A stretch of DNA of 64,000 nt, from the NCBI GenBank assembly GCA_958428365.1, contig CAUAFT010000004.1:124001-188000 (forward strand), in the 5' to 3' direction. Position numbers and translations under genes: made by a program. The notes under the pieces were generated by a model. That model worked only from the letters and a program-made list of their open reading frames with translations, made no database searches and was not told the origin of the DNA. Shown piece after piece: positions 50,604-59,862 of this stretch. Each line of letters begins with the position of its first letter. Position 1 is the first letter of the stretch. Source of the stretch: an uncultured Lachnospiraceae bacterium. GTDB taxonomy: Bacteria > Bacillota > Clostridia > Lachnospirales > Lachnospiraceae.

Positions 50604-51233
50604 CTATTTAATATTTTCTAAATAAAATGCTCTGATAGCTTCCAGAGTGATCGTAGAAGAAGTTGCTCCTGGATCCTGATGACCGATACTGCGGTCTCCC
50701 AGATAACTTGCGCGTCCCTTGGTGGCACGGATGGTCTTGGTGTATTCCACCCCTTCTCTTGCCGCTTCACACATTGCGTTTAAGCAGGTCTCCACATCAT
50801 CACCGTTCTCAATTCCCTTTGTCAGCGCTTCCAATGCCGGCTCTAAAGCATCCAGCATGGTCTTCTCGCCTCTTTCTGCTTTTCCTCGCATTTTAATTCC
50901 ACCGATCACTGCGGTCAGCATTTCTTTTCCGTCCTCTAAGGTAATCTCTGTCTTACCCGGCACGGCTGCCGCTGCTTTCATGTAAGCTGTTCCATAAAGC
51001 GGTCCGGAAGCTCCTCCTACCTTGGAAAGTAGTACCATTCCCACTTTTTTCAGCACTTTACTGATGTCCTCTTCGTCCTGAGGAATCTGATTTAAAACCT
51101 CTGTAAATCCTCTTGCCATATTTACGCCGTGGTCAGCGTCACCGATTTCTCTGTCTAAGTCTGTCAGAAAATCTTTGTTTTCGATAATGTCTTCGCCGAT
51201 CTTCTGAATGCATTGATATATTTTTGTAGCCAT
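50604..51233 (-). CDS. dhaL: Dihydroxyacetone kinase subunit DhaL
   Basis: A 209-residue DhaL nucleotide-binding subunit. TDLDREIGDADHG near residue 25 gives the Mg-ADP aspartates. GGASGPLYGTAYMKAAAA contacts the phosphates. GRASYLGDRSIGHQDPGATSS closes the nucleotide pocket. It transfers phosphate to dihydroxyacetone on DhaK. First gene of the operon, behind the sigma-54 promoter at 51282-51297, with ribosome site AGGAGG. Confidence 0.95.
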   Translation of the reverse strand: MATKIYQCIQKIGEDIIENKDFLTDLDREIGDADHGVNMARGFTEVLNQIPQDEEDISKVLKKVGMVLLSKVGGASGPLYGTAYMKAAAAVPGKTEITLEDGKEMLTAVIGGIKMRGKAERGEKTMLDALEPALEALTKGIENGDDVETCLNAMCEAAREGVEYTKTIRATKGRASYLGDRSIGHQDPGATSSTITLEAIRAFYLENIK

Positions 51234-51281
51234 TTGAAAATCCTCCTGTTCTACGAGTGTTTTTGTTATGATTTTATATAT

Positions 51282-51297
51282 AGCAAGATTTGTGCCA
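51282..51297 (-). promoter_or_regulatory. Sigma-54 promoter of dhaL operon
   Basis: Minus strand TGGCACAAATCTTGCT matches every defined position of TGGCACRNRNNTTGCW. It lies 49 bp upstream of the dhaL start codon. Confidence 0.93.
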
Positions 51298-51333
51298 GTT
51301 TTTTTAGATTGGGAAGCATTTTATGTAGAAGGC

Positions 51334-51443
51334 AGGGAACCCTTCCCTTGACTCCGATCAAATGCCTTGAACATATGATGCAAATACTGTCACAAAAAGG
51401 TAATCTTTCAAACAAAATTTTTCAGGCATATCCCTAGTATGCC
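51334..51443. promoter_or_regulatory. Inverted repeats upstream of dhaL, candidate activator sites
   Basis: AGGGAA-CCC-TTCCCT (51334-51348) lies close to the -24 element. GGCATA-N7-TATGCC (51425-51443) lies about 130-145 bp upstream, a better distance for a sigma-54 enhancer. The rest of the 338-bp gap has no gene. Confidence 0.45.
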
Positions 51444-51510
51444 ACCAACCCCAAAAAATATAAAAAAGCTCCCCTCTCTCTATCCCAAAACAACGTTCTA
51501 AAAGCAAATA

Positions 51511-51536
51511 GGACGTCACATACTGCTGTGACGTCC
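51511..51536 (-). terminator. Terminator of the sigma-54 regulator gene
   Basis: Ten-base arms GGACGTCACA/TGTGACGTCC with a six-base loop, 35 bp past the regulator stop. On the minus strand a weak T-rich tail follows. Confidence 0.7.
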
Positions 51537-51571
51537 CATCTGTTCTATTTTCCCAACGTTGGTAAATTCTA

Positions 51572-53707
51572 TCACCCCTCCAGGTGATACTTCCTCGCCT
51601 TCGCTGCCACCGTCTTATGCGTCAGCCCCAGCGCCTTCCCTGCTGCATTAAAGCTCCCATATTTTTTCAAAGCTTTACGAATGATCTCCCGTTCATAAAA
51701 TTCCCAGGGCATTACCTCATCCGGATCCTCCCCTGGAAGCAGGCTTTTCCCGCTTTCCGAGATATCCTTTTCCGGGGAAAGCCCCGCCTCATAGAGTCCA
51801 TTTTCCACCGAGACAGAATCAGAAGCGCTCTGCGCCGTTTCCTCCGGCAGAACTCCCGTGTGATAGTTGTCGCTGATGTAATGCGGCAGATCGTCCTTCA
51901 TGACCTCTTTTCCATCGGCGAGAATGTTGATCCGTTCCATAACATTTTCCAGCTCCCGGATATTGCCGGGCCAGGAATAGTTCACCAGCGCCTCCATAGC
52001 TTCACTGCTCATATGCTTCGGTTCGCTGTTTAACTCTTCTGCGATCTTATTAAAAAAGTATTCACAGAGGACAGGAATATCCTCTTTTCTCTCCCGAAGA
52101 GGCGGCAGCCAGATGGGAATGACGTTCAGACGGTAATAGAGGTCTTCCCTGAAATCTCCGTTCTCCACCAGCTCCTCCAGATTTCGGTTGGTGGCTGCAA
52201 TGATCCTGGCGTCCACGGTGATGGTGCGGTCGTCTCCTACCCGCTGAAATTCTTTTTTCTGAATGACGCGCAGCATCTTCGCCTGCATGGATTTATCCAG
52301 CTCTCCGATCTCGTCTAAGAAGATGGTTCCCTTGTCCGCCAATTCAAATTTTCCGATCTTTGTCTTGATGGCCCCGGTATAGGCTCCCTTGACGTGACCG
52401 AACATTTCGCTCTCCAGAAGGTTTTCCGGAATTGCCGCACAGTTGACACGGATGAAGGGCTGGCTCGCCCGCTCGCTGGAATAGTGGATCGCCTCAGCGA
52501 TGAGTTCCTTTCCCGTGCCGCTCTCCCCCCGGATCAGGACGTTGAAATTATTGTCGGCGGTCTTTGACGCCATCCTCATGGCGTCGTAGAGCTTACTGCT
52601 GATCCCCACGATACGGTTAAAGGCAGGATCTAACTTCTGTCTCCGGTTCAGCTCCTCCTCCAGATATTCGGTCTTAGCGGATAACTGACTGATCCGGTCC
52701 ACCAGCTCCTGGATCTCGCTTAAGTTTTTTACCACGGAGATTCCTCCCACGATCTGCTGGTTGACAATGATCGGGACAATGTTTGCCACCACGCTGTTGC
52801 CGTTTTTCTTCGGGCAGATGGCGCCCATGATCTTCTGTCCCTTTTCCAGAACCTTGATACGGTTTCCTTTTGGGGAAATATCATAGATATTGTCCCCCTC
52901 CTCCACTGTTTCTCCCGTGATCTCGTTATAGGCGCTGTTCACATAGGTGATATTCGCATCCTTGTCAAAGACGCAGATACCATCCTGAACCGCTTCCAGG
53001 ATCTGCAGATATTTTTCCTTAAGCTCCTTGACCTCCTCGAACTCCCAGGTGATCTGGGTCAGTTTGGATACGTCCTCGAAGGTACTGATAGCTCCCTTGA
53101 CCTCTTCATTCTCTATGATGGGAGTGGTATTGACCACAATGGTCGCCTTGCCGATGGTTCTGGTATAACCTAAGATCGGTTCCCTCTTATCCAACACCTG
53201 CGGCAGTCTGGAATCCGGAAATATCTCCTGTACCTTTCCTCCGAGTACTTCCTTTTCCGGCCGGCCGAATAATTTTTCCGCTTCCTTATTATAGACGATA
53301 ATGGTGTACTGATCGTCGATGACAATGAGTCCGCTCTCGATATTGCTGTAGACATTTTCCGCAGTAATAGCATTTTCCTGCAAAAGAGTGTCCACCTGTT
53401 TCATCTCTGACTGGGTGATGTCAAAATCGCTCTCCAGAAATTCCTTCATCTCGCTGGCGGCTTCTCTCGCCTGATCCCCCTCCGTGACCAGGCAGATCTC
53501 CTGATTCTGCTTGATCTTTAACGCTGTCACCAGCAGGATACTGGTGAGAGGCACATTGTTCACACCCTCCTTGCGGATGTGGAAAACGACTCCATATTTG
53601 GTTTGAAGCTGATCCGCTTTTTGCACGATCATCGCCGCCACCCGGACATGGATTCCCCGCTCATATCGGATTTTTACTTTTTCTTCGATCTTCTCTCTTT
53701 TCTCCAT
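51572..53707 (-). CDS. Sigma-54-dependent activator with N-terminal HPr-like domain (DhaR-type role)
   Basis: A 711-residue enhancer-binding protein. Residues 1-95 resemble HPr, with His20 in YERGIHVRVAAMIV at the HPr active-site position. Two PAS domains lie at about 115-215 and 230-345. The AAA+ domain has GESGTGKE, the sigma-54 contact loop GAYTGA, and DEIGELDKSMQAKMLRVIQ. A Fis-type HTH ends it (SFNAAGKALGLTHKTVAAKARKYHLEG). The ATG at 53705-53707 was chosen over a TTG at 53731. Its position beside the dha-PTS operon with two sigma-54 promoters makes that operon the likely target. Confidence 0.92.
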   Translation of the reverse strand: MEKREKIEEKVKIRYERGIHVRVAAMIVQKADQLQTKYGVVFHIRKEGVNNVPLTSILLVTALKIKQNQEICLVTEGDQAREAASEMKEFLESDFDITQSEMKQVDTLLQENAITAENVYSNIESGLIVIDDQYTIIVYNKEAEKLFGRPEKEVLGGKVQEIFPDSRLPQVLDKREPILGYTRTIGKATIVVNTTPIIENEEVKGAISTFEDVSKLTQITWEFEEVKELKEKYLQILEAVQDGICVFDKDANITYVNSAYNEITGETVEEGDNIYDISPKGNRIKVLEKGQKIMGAICPKKNGNSVVANIVPIIVNQQIVGGISVVKNLSEIQELVDRISQLSAKTEYLEEELNRRQKLDPAFNRIVGISSKLYDAMRMASKTADNNFNVLIRGESGTGKELIAEAIHYSSERASQPFIRVNCAAIPENLLESEMFGHVKGAYTGAIKTKIGKFELADKGTIFLDEIGELDKSMQAKMLRVIQKKEFQRVGDDRTITVDARIIAATNRNLEELVENGDFREDLYYRLNVIPIWLPPLRERKEDIPVLCEYFFNKIAEELNSEPKHMSSEAMEALVNYSWPGNIRELENVMERINILADGKEVMKDDLPHYISDNYHTGVLPEETAQSASDSVSVENGLYEAGLSPEKDISESGKSLLPGEDPDEVMPWEFYEREIIRKALKKYGSFNAAGKALGLTHKTVAAKARKYHLEG

Positions 53708-53772
53708 GTGATCCTGCTCCCTAAATCTCAACTAAACATATTTGTATCTATTCAGAGCCAAGCCCGAAAATA

Positions 53773-55107
53773 CTACGCATATTCTTTTCTCATCTGGGTA
53801 TTTGGTATCGAAAGCTGTTCCCTGTATTTTGCTACGGTACGCCTGGAAATTCGGATTCCCCGATTTTCCAGCTTCTCTGCGATCTTTGCGTCGGAGAGGG
53901 GTTTTTTCTTATCCTCATTTTCTATGATTTCCCGGATCACAGTCAGGACATTGCAGTTATTTCCCTCCGAGGTCTTGTTGGAAAAAAAGTATTTCAGCTC
54001 AAAGACTCCCCAACGGCACTCTAAGTATTTATCTTTGATGGTTCTGCTGACAGTGGATTCGTGAATTTCCAGTTCCTGAGCAATGTCGAGAAGATTCATA
54101 GGTTTTAAAAAAGCTCTTCCCTTTTCAAAAAATTCCCTCTGATAGTCCACGATCGCCTGGGTGACCAGGCGCAGGGTCTCCTCCCGCTTACCGATATTTT
54201 TCATAAGGATCTTTGCTTTTTGATATTGTTCCTGAATATAACCGTTCTCCTCTTTGCTGTGTTTTTCCTCCAAAAGCGGCAGGTAGTCCCGGTTCAGCTC
54301 TATGGAATGGATCCTCTCCTTATTGTAAATAATCCGATAACCGTATTCATCCCGCTTCACTGTGATATCGGGATAGATAAATGTGTTCTCGCTGCTCCCG
54401 TATCCCCTGCCAGGTATGGGTTCCAGATCCTCTTTGAGTTCCCGGACAAGCTCCGCCGTCTTCTCCAGGGACCATCCCGTTTTCTTACTGATCTCAGGCA
54501 ATTTATTCCCGGCGATCTCATCCAGATAGTTCTCCACTAAAAGCCGCAGGGACGCAGTTTTTTCATCCTTATCCTTCAACTGTAACAACAGGCACTCCCG
54601 CAAATCTCTGGCAAAGACCCCGCATGGCTCAAATTCCTGCAAAAACCGGATCTCTTTTTCCAACTCTTCTTCCGATATCTGCAGACCCTTAGCCAGTTCC
54701 GCTCCCTCCATTTTCAGATAGCCGGATTCCTCCAGACATTCAATGAGATATTCCGCCCTTCCCTGGCAAAGAGGACTCAGCTTTTTCGTATAAAGCTGCA
54801 TCCGCAGATAGTCTTTTAATCCCGTATCCCAGCTTTTTTCATCGACAATGGCATCCAGGTAGGAGTCTTCCTCATCCTCGCTGTTCTTCCTGCTGCGATA
54901 GACGATCCCCTCCCCATAGGATTGGCGGATCTCCTTTTTCTCATCCTCTTTCGCATAATCCAACATGGGATTGGAAAGTACTTCCTCCTCGATACACTGA
55001 TTCAATTCTTCCGCTCCCATCTGTAAGACGGACAGGGACTGCTCCATCTGGGGAGTCAGAACCAGCTTCTGCGTCTGTCTGATGGAAATGTCCATTCCAA
55101 TCTGCAT
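53773..55107 (-). CDS. rpoN: RNA polymerase sigma-54 factor
   Basis: A 444-residue RpoN. Region I is glutamine/leucine rich (ISIRQTQKLVLTPQMEQSLSVLQMGAEELNQCIEEE). The core-binding part follows (KDYLRMQL, LIECLEESGYL). The -12 HTH is in LDIAQELEIHESTVSRTIKDKYLEC. The RpoN box, normally ARRTVAKYRE, appears as SRRTVAKYREQ near the C-terminus. Situated next to the activator gene and dha operon, it may serve mainly this regulon. Confidence 0.96.
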   Translation of the reverse strand: MQIGMDISIRQTQKLVLTPQMEQSLSVLQMGAEELNQCIEEEVLSNPMLDYAKEDEKKEIRQSYGEGIVYRSRKNSEDEEDSYLDAIVDEKSWDTGLKDYLRMQLYTKKLSPLCQGRAEYLIECLEESGYLKMEGAELAKGLQISEEELEKEIRFLQEFEPCGVFARDLRECLLLQLKDKDEKTASLRLLVENYLDEIAGNKLPEISKKTGWSLEKTAELVRELKEDLEPIPGRGYGSSENTFIYPDITVKRDEYGYRIIYNKERIHSIELNRDYLPLLEEKHSKEENGYIQEQYQKAKILMKNIGKREETLRLVTQAIVDYQREFFEKGRAFLKPMNLLDIAQELEIHESTVSRTIKDKYLECRWGVFELKYFFSNKTSEGNNCNVLTVIREIIENEDKKKPLSDAKIAEKLENRGIRISRRTVAKYREQLSIPNTQMRKEYA

Positions 55108-55185
55108 GAAAATTCACCTCGTCAAGTTCTTGCCTGCTTGTGTTCCATTTTATCACATCTTGTCGCTAATTGCGAAATGAATTTG

Positions 55186-55893
55186 TCATAAATCAATGTA
55201 GGGATAGGGTCCAATTTCCTCCTCGATGATTGCTTTTGTCAGATTGTACCAGCTTTCACATTTATCCAAAATGATTGCGTCACTTGTTATGACATGTTCC
55301 GATTTTTCCAATACTGCATCCACATTATTTATATTCTCTACCTGTACATCGAAATGAAATGTTTTCAACAATTCTATGATACGTTCCTTTAATCTGCCGG
55401 AATTGGATACCGGAGCATCCAGATAGAATATTGCTTTTTTGATTTTATTTGCTTCTAAGGATTTCCCTATCCCGGCGATGGCAAGGTCTGTCTTATCAAT
55501 CAGGCGATAAGTTCCCCGCAGCCCCGCTAAGTCCCGGATGGTTCCGTCCATACACTTAAGCAGAGGCGAACCGGAAAAAGCCACCTCTAAAGTAATAATG
55601 GTATTAAACCCGTCGATATTTACAACACAGTCTTCCAGACCACTTTTTAATTCTTTTCTTTTTCGCAATTCTATGTTTTCCTTCGGAGAAACAGCCCTTA
55701 CCAGAGCTAATCTCTGCCTCTCGGAGAGCAGATAATGATTTCCCACAAATACGGATGCACCTTTGATGTGATATCCTTGATTTAACAGATAGGATAAGTC
55801 ACATCCGGCTCTGTGCAATTTCTGAACTGCCTCATCGCAAAATTCTTTTTCATCGCCGGGAAAATATCCCCTTTGAACTGTTTTACACATCAT
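55186..55893 (-). CDS. DUF434 domain protein
   Basis: A 235-residue protein of the DUF434 family, known from archaea and Clostridia, with no assigned function. RGYFPGDEKEFCDEAVQKLHRAGCDLSYLLNQGYHIKGASVFVGNHYLLSERQRLALVRA is the conserved N-terminal domain. The second half, with NIDGFNTIITLEVAFSG, LRGTYRLIDKT and IFYLDAPVSNSGRLKERI, has an alpha/beta pattern with acidic residues that could be a nuclease- or Toprim-like fold. No membrane segment. It stands alone between rpoN and the oxidoreductase. Confidence 0.8.
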   Translation of the reverse strand: MMCKTVQRGYFPGDEKEFCDEAVQKLHRAGCDLSYLLNQGYHIKGASVFVGNHYLLSERQRLALVRAVSPKENIELRKRKELKSGLEDCVVNIDGFNTIITLEVAFSGSPLLKCMDGTIRDLAGLRGTYRLIDKTDLAIAGIGKSLEANKIKKAIFYLDAPVSNSGRLKERIIELLKTFHFDVQVENINNVDAVLEKSEHVITSDAIILDKCESWYNLTKAIIEEEIGPYPYIDL

Positions 55894-56041
55894 CGGTCTC
55901 CTTCCTGCTTATATTTCATTTTATCACAGCTTTTTTCCAATTACGACTTGAAAAACCTTCCGCTCATCATGTTGCAATATAGTCTCTCCCAGATTATTGT
56001 GATATAATCGAGACAAATTTGAAGCGGACGGAGGATATAAT

Positions 56042-57028
56042 ATGCAGAACCGGGAATTGAACTGGGCAGTTTTAGGAACAGGCGTCATAGCAAACGAGAT
56101 GGCAGCCGCTCTTTGGAAAATGGGTAAGTCACTCTATGCTGTGGGAAACAGAACCCACTCTAAGGCAGTTGCTTTTGCCGAAAAATATAAGGTACACAAA
56201 GTATATGAGCGAATCGATGATATGTTTCTCGATCCACAGGTGGATATCATCTATATCACCAGTCCCCATAATACACATTATAGATTTATGAGACAGGCGC
56301 TGGAACATGGGAAGCATCTGTTCGTGGAAAAATCCATTACTTTAAACAGCCGTGAATTGGATGAAATGATCGCCCTTGCAAAAGAAAAGCACCTTATACT
56401 GGCGGAAGCTATGACGATTTGGCATATGCCAATCTATAAGGAATTATGGAGCATGATAAACCGGGGAGAACTTGGAAAAGTACAGATGATTACTGTGAAT
56501 TTTGGAAGTTTTAAAGAATATGATATGAGCAACCGTTTCTTTAATCTGGATTTGGCAGGAGGCGCCCTGCTGGATATTGGAGTATATGCATTAAGCCTCG
56601 TTAGAAGTTTTATGACAGAAAAACCAACACAGATTGTCAGCCAGATGAAACCGTCTCCAACAGGCTCCGATGAGCAGGCATCCATCCTGCTTACGAATCC
56701 AGATGGTCAGATGGCGGCAGTGGCGCTTACCATGCATTCGAAACAACCAAAAAGAGCCATGATCAGCTGTGAAAAAGGCTATATCGAGATTATGGAATTT
56801 CCACGAGGAGACAAAGCTACCCTGGTGGACGCCGATACAGGTAGGAGGCAGGAACTATCTGTCGGCAATACAGAAGATGCACTGATTTACGAAATGCAGG
56901 ATATGGAGACCGCCGTACTCACAGGTCAACAGGATACTATGAAGCTGGCTTATACAAAGGATGTCATGGATATCATGACAGAGCTGAGAAAAACATGGCA
57001 GCTGAAATATCCTGGAGAAGATTGGTAG
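56042..57028 (+). CDS. Gfo/Idh/MocA family NAD(P)-dependent oxidoreductase
   Basis: A 328-residue sugar or polyol dehydrogenase-type oxidoreductase. The Rossmann motif is LGTGVIANEMAAAL near the N-terminus. The catalytic Lys region is HLFVEKSITLN (EKP-like, with S in place of P). The C-terminal domain has GGALLDIGVYALSL, the metal- or substrate-side helix of the family. A -10 TATAAT lies upstream with no convincing -35. It is one of few plus-strand genes and is isolated. Confidence 0.92.
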   Translation: MQNRELNWAVLGTGVIANEMAAALWKMGKSLYAVGNRTHSKAVAFAEKYKVHKVYERIDDMFLDPQVDIIYITSPHNTHYRFMRQALEHGKHLFVEKSITLNSRELDEMIALAKEKHLILAEAMTIWHMPIYKELWSMINRGELGKVQMITVNFGSFKEYDMSNRFFNLDLAGGALLDIGVYALSLVRSFMTEKPTQIVSQMKPSPTGSDEQASILLTNPDGQMAAVALTMHSKQPKRAMISCEKGYIEIMEFPRGDKATLVDADTGRRQELSVGNTEDALIYEMQDMETAVLTGQQDTMKLAYTKDVMDIMTELRKTWQLKYPGEDW

Positions 57029-57068
57029 ATTATTGCCTGTAACCAAGCCTTGGAAAAATTTTTCCTTC

Positions 57069-59696
57069 CTACAGCATATCTTTTAAAGAAGTGGAGACGC
57101 TTTTCTCTGTCGGGGAATAAGTCTCCTTCAGATTCTCATTCGCCCTTGTCATCTCTTCTCTTAATTCCCTTGCGGAAAGCAGGCGGCATCCCTGTCCCCG
57201 AATAATAATCTGTTCCAGACCGTCCGAGGTTGCAACTGTGACCTGATATTTTCTCCCATTCTCATGGGCAAATTTTTCGATATACTGGTCCGCCGTCTCC
57301 GCCTCCTTCGTATATACAACATGAATATTGTGATAATCCGAAATCTCGGTCTGATGTCCCTGTACACGGTAGGCGTCAAAGACAAGAATCAGATGACAGC
57401 CCCGGATTCCCTGATAGTTGCACAATAAATCCATCAGTTTTCCTCTGGCACCATCGATATTGACCTGCGCTAACTCTTTCAAATCCTCCCATGCAAAAAT
57501 GATATTGTAACCGTCTACCAGAAGGTACTCCTCCTTAGGCTCCTGCTTCTTCGGACGTTGGGCGGTGTGCTTATAGTAATCCGGCACCTTTTTTTGTGGA
57601 GCGGACTTGTCCTTTCGATTGGCATGGGAAGTTCTTTCAATAATGCGGTCCACCTCTTCGGTATCAATCCACTCTTCCACCACACCGGCAGTTCTCGGCT
57701 CCGCGGTCAGTTCCAAGGATTCTTCTTTTCCCTCTTCCAGAACAGACGGGACATGCATATGCTCTTTTACCTGATTCCACGGTACGTTATAGCCCGCCCC
57801 GTGAGCGCAGAATACGGACCCGGTAGGATTTTGCACATCCCGCTCGGAATCATAGCCAATCTCCCCAAGGACTTCCTCTGTGTTATGGCAGGGTGCATAT
57901 CCTTTCAGGGTACAGAATAACCGTCCATGTCCTCTTGTGTAAGCGGTTACTTCCTTCTGATAATCCCGCATCGTAACAACCGGTGCCGTTCCGGTCAGCA
58001 CCGAGACCTCCCCCTCTGTCAAAGGCGGGTCAAAACTTCCATACATCCTCTCGATATCCGTCATTGCACGCCCCACCGTATCCGTTGGAATCTCCAGACG
58101 GTATTCGTAATAAGGTTCCAGCAGGACAGACTCTGCCTCCTTCAATCCCTGACGGATGGCACGATAGGTCGCCTGTCTGAAATCGCCGCCCTCCGTATGC
58201 TTCAGATGCGCCCTTCCAGCCACAAGTGTAATCTGCATATCGGTAATCGGAGAACCGGTAAGCACTCCGGGATGCTCCCTCTCCTCCAGATGGGTCAGAA
58301 TCAATCTCTGCCAGTTGCGGTCCAGCATGTCCTCACTACAGGAGGTCAAGAACTGCATTCCGCTCCCCGCTTCCCCCGGCTCTAAGAGCAGGTGCACCTC
58401 CGCATAATGACGCAGAGGTTCAAAATGTCCCACACCCTCCACCGTATTTTTTATCGTCTCCTTATACAGGATATTTCCCTGACCAAATTCCACGACGGTA
58501 TCAAAACGTTCCAGGATCAGGCTCTTTAAAATCTCAAGCTGAACCTCCCCCATGATCTGGACATGGATTTCCTGCAAATCCTCCACCCAGACAATATGAA
58601 GCTGTGGTTCTTCTTCCTCTAACTGCCGCAGCTTTGGCAAAAGTACCGCCGGGTCGCATCCCTCCTGGGGCTGAATCTGATAGGTCAGCACCGGTTCTAA
58701 GACCGGAACATAGGCTCCTTCTTCCGCGCCAAAGCCCTCCCCAGGACGGCTGTTATTTAATCCAGTCACGGCACAGATGGTTCCTGCCTCTGCCTCATTC
58801 ACTGTCTCGAATTTTTCTCCCGAATAGATGCGGATTTGATTGACCTTTTCTCCATTCAGGACAGATTTCACCTGAAGGGAACCCCCTGTGATCTTCAGAT
58901 AAGTCAGGCGGTTTCCCTGGATGTCCCTTGCAATCTTAAAGACCTTCGCTGCGAATTCCTTCGGATAAGACGGAACCGTCATCAAATCCGTCATTTCATC
59001 TAAAAATTCTTCCACCCCTTCTAACCGAAGCGCCGAGCCAAAGAAGCATGGAAAAATCTTACGGTTTTGAATCATTTTACAAAGAACTGCCTCTTCAATA
59101 ACACCTGTCTCTAAAAATTCTTCCAAAGCGCCTTCCTCACAGACCGCCGCTTCCTCATAGAACTCCTGGCTGCGTCCCCTGTCAAATCCCAGACAGCCTT
59201 CGTCCAGACTTGCTTTTAATTCTTTCAAAAGAGCGTCTCTGTCGGTTCCCTCCTGATCCATTTTGTTGATGAATAAAAAGGTAGGGATCTCATATTTTTT
59301 TAACAGATTCCAAAGGGTCTTGGTATGTCCCTGAACCCCGTCGGCTCCGCTGATGACCAGAATCCCATAGTCGAGAACCTGAAGGGTGCGTTCCATCTCC
59401 GGGGAAAAATCCACATGACCCGGAGTATCTAAGAGGGTAATCTCCATTTCTTTGTGGGTGAACACCGCCTGCTTGGAGAAAATCGTAATCCCCCTCTGCC
59501 GTTCCAGGGCATAGGTGTCCAAAAAGGCATCCTGATTGTCCACCCTTCCCATCTTGCGGATGGCTCCGCTTAGATATAACATCCCTTCGGATAGTGTTGT
59601 CTTTCCGGCATCTACATGAGCGAGGATGCCGAGACAGATATGCTTTTGGGGGTTCTCTTGTGTGTTACTTAATCTATTTTTTGAGGTATCTCCCAT
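57069..59696 (-). CDS. TetM-like ribosome-protection GTPase fused to C-terminal YacP/Rae1 NYN domain
   Basis: An 875-residue fusion. The N-terminal translation-factor GTPase has LAHVDAGKTTLSEGML (G1), RGITIFSKQ, DTPGHVDFSPE (G3) and NKMDQEG (G4), then EF-G-like domains as in TetM/TetO. The C-terminal 152 residues (about 724-875) match YacP/Rae1: LLVDGYNIIFAW, VFDAYRVQG, VVYTKEAETADQYIEKF, VATSDGLEQIIIRGQG and LSARELREEM, with the acidic residues of the PIN/NYN nuclease site. Rae1 in Bacillus cleaves mRNA in the ribosomal A site. A GTPase entering the A site joined to such a nuclease suggests a stalled-ribosome rescue or mRNA surveillance role. Confidence 0.92.
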   Translation of the reverse strand: MGDTSKNRLSNTQENPQKHICLGILAHVDAGKTTLSEGMLYLSGAIRKMGRVDNQDAFLDTYALERQRGITIFSKQAVFTHKEMEITLLDTPGHVDFSPEMERTLQVLDYGILVISGADGVQGHTKTLWNLLKKYEIPTFLFINKMDQEGTDRDALLKELKASLDEGCLGFDRGRSQEFYEEAAVCEEGALEEFLETGVIEEAVLCKMIQNRKIFPCFFGSALRLEGVEEFLDEMTDLMTVPSYPKEFAAKVFKIARDIQGNRLTYLKITGGSLQVKSVLNGEKVNQIRIYSGEKFETVNEAEAGTICAVTGLNNSRPGEGFGAEEGAYVPVLEPVLTYQIQPQEGCDPAVLLPKLRQLEEEEPQLHIVWVEDLQEIHVQIMGEVQLEILKSLILERFDTVVEFGQGNILYKETIKNTVEGVGHFEPLRHYAEVHLLLEPGEAGSGMQFLTSCSEDMLDRNWQRLILTHLEEREHPGVLTGSPITDMQITLVAGRAHLKHTEGGDFRQATYRAIRQGLKEAESVLLEPYYEYRLEIPTDTVGRAMTDIERMYGSFDPPLTEGEVSVLTGTAPVVTMRDYQKEVTAYTRGHGRLFCTLKGYAPCHNTEEVLGEIGYDSERDVQNPTGSVFCAHGAGYNVPWNQVKEHMHVPSVLEEGKEESLELTAEPRTAGVVEEWIDTEEVDRIIERTSHANRKDKSAPQKKVPDYYKHTAQRPKKQEPKEEYLLVDGYNIIFAWEDLKELAQVNIDGARGKLMDLLCNYQGIRGCHLILVFDAYRVQGHQTEISDYHNIHVVYTKEAETADQYIEKFAHENGRKYQVTVATSDGLEQIIIRGQGCRLLSARELREEMTRANENLKETYSPTEKSVSTSLKDML

Positions 59697-59862
59697 AGAA
59701 AATGCCCCTTTCTGTTGTCTATAATACATTTATTATCATAGCACAGAAAGGGGTATTCGTCGATAGATCTTCTTTCAATTTGGAGTCTCCGGTTTATCTT
59801 AATATGTTGCGTAGTAGGTATCATCTTTGCTGTTTTCGATTCCTGTTCCTTTGTTAAAGTGA

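Noticed and set aside
57069..59696. Tetracycline resistance gene
   Set aside because: The GTPase part is TetM-like, but the long C-terminal NYN domain and the lack of mobile context argue against calling it a resistance determinant.
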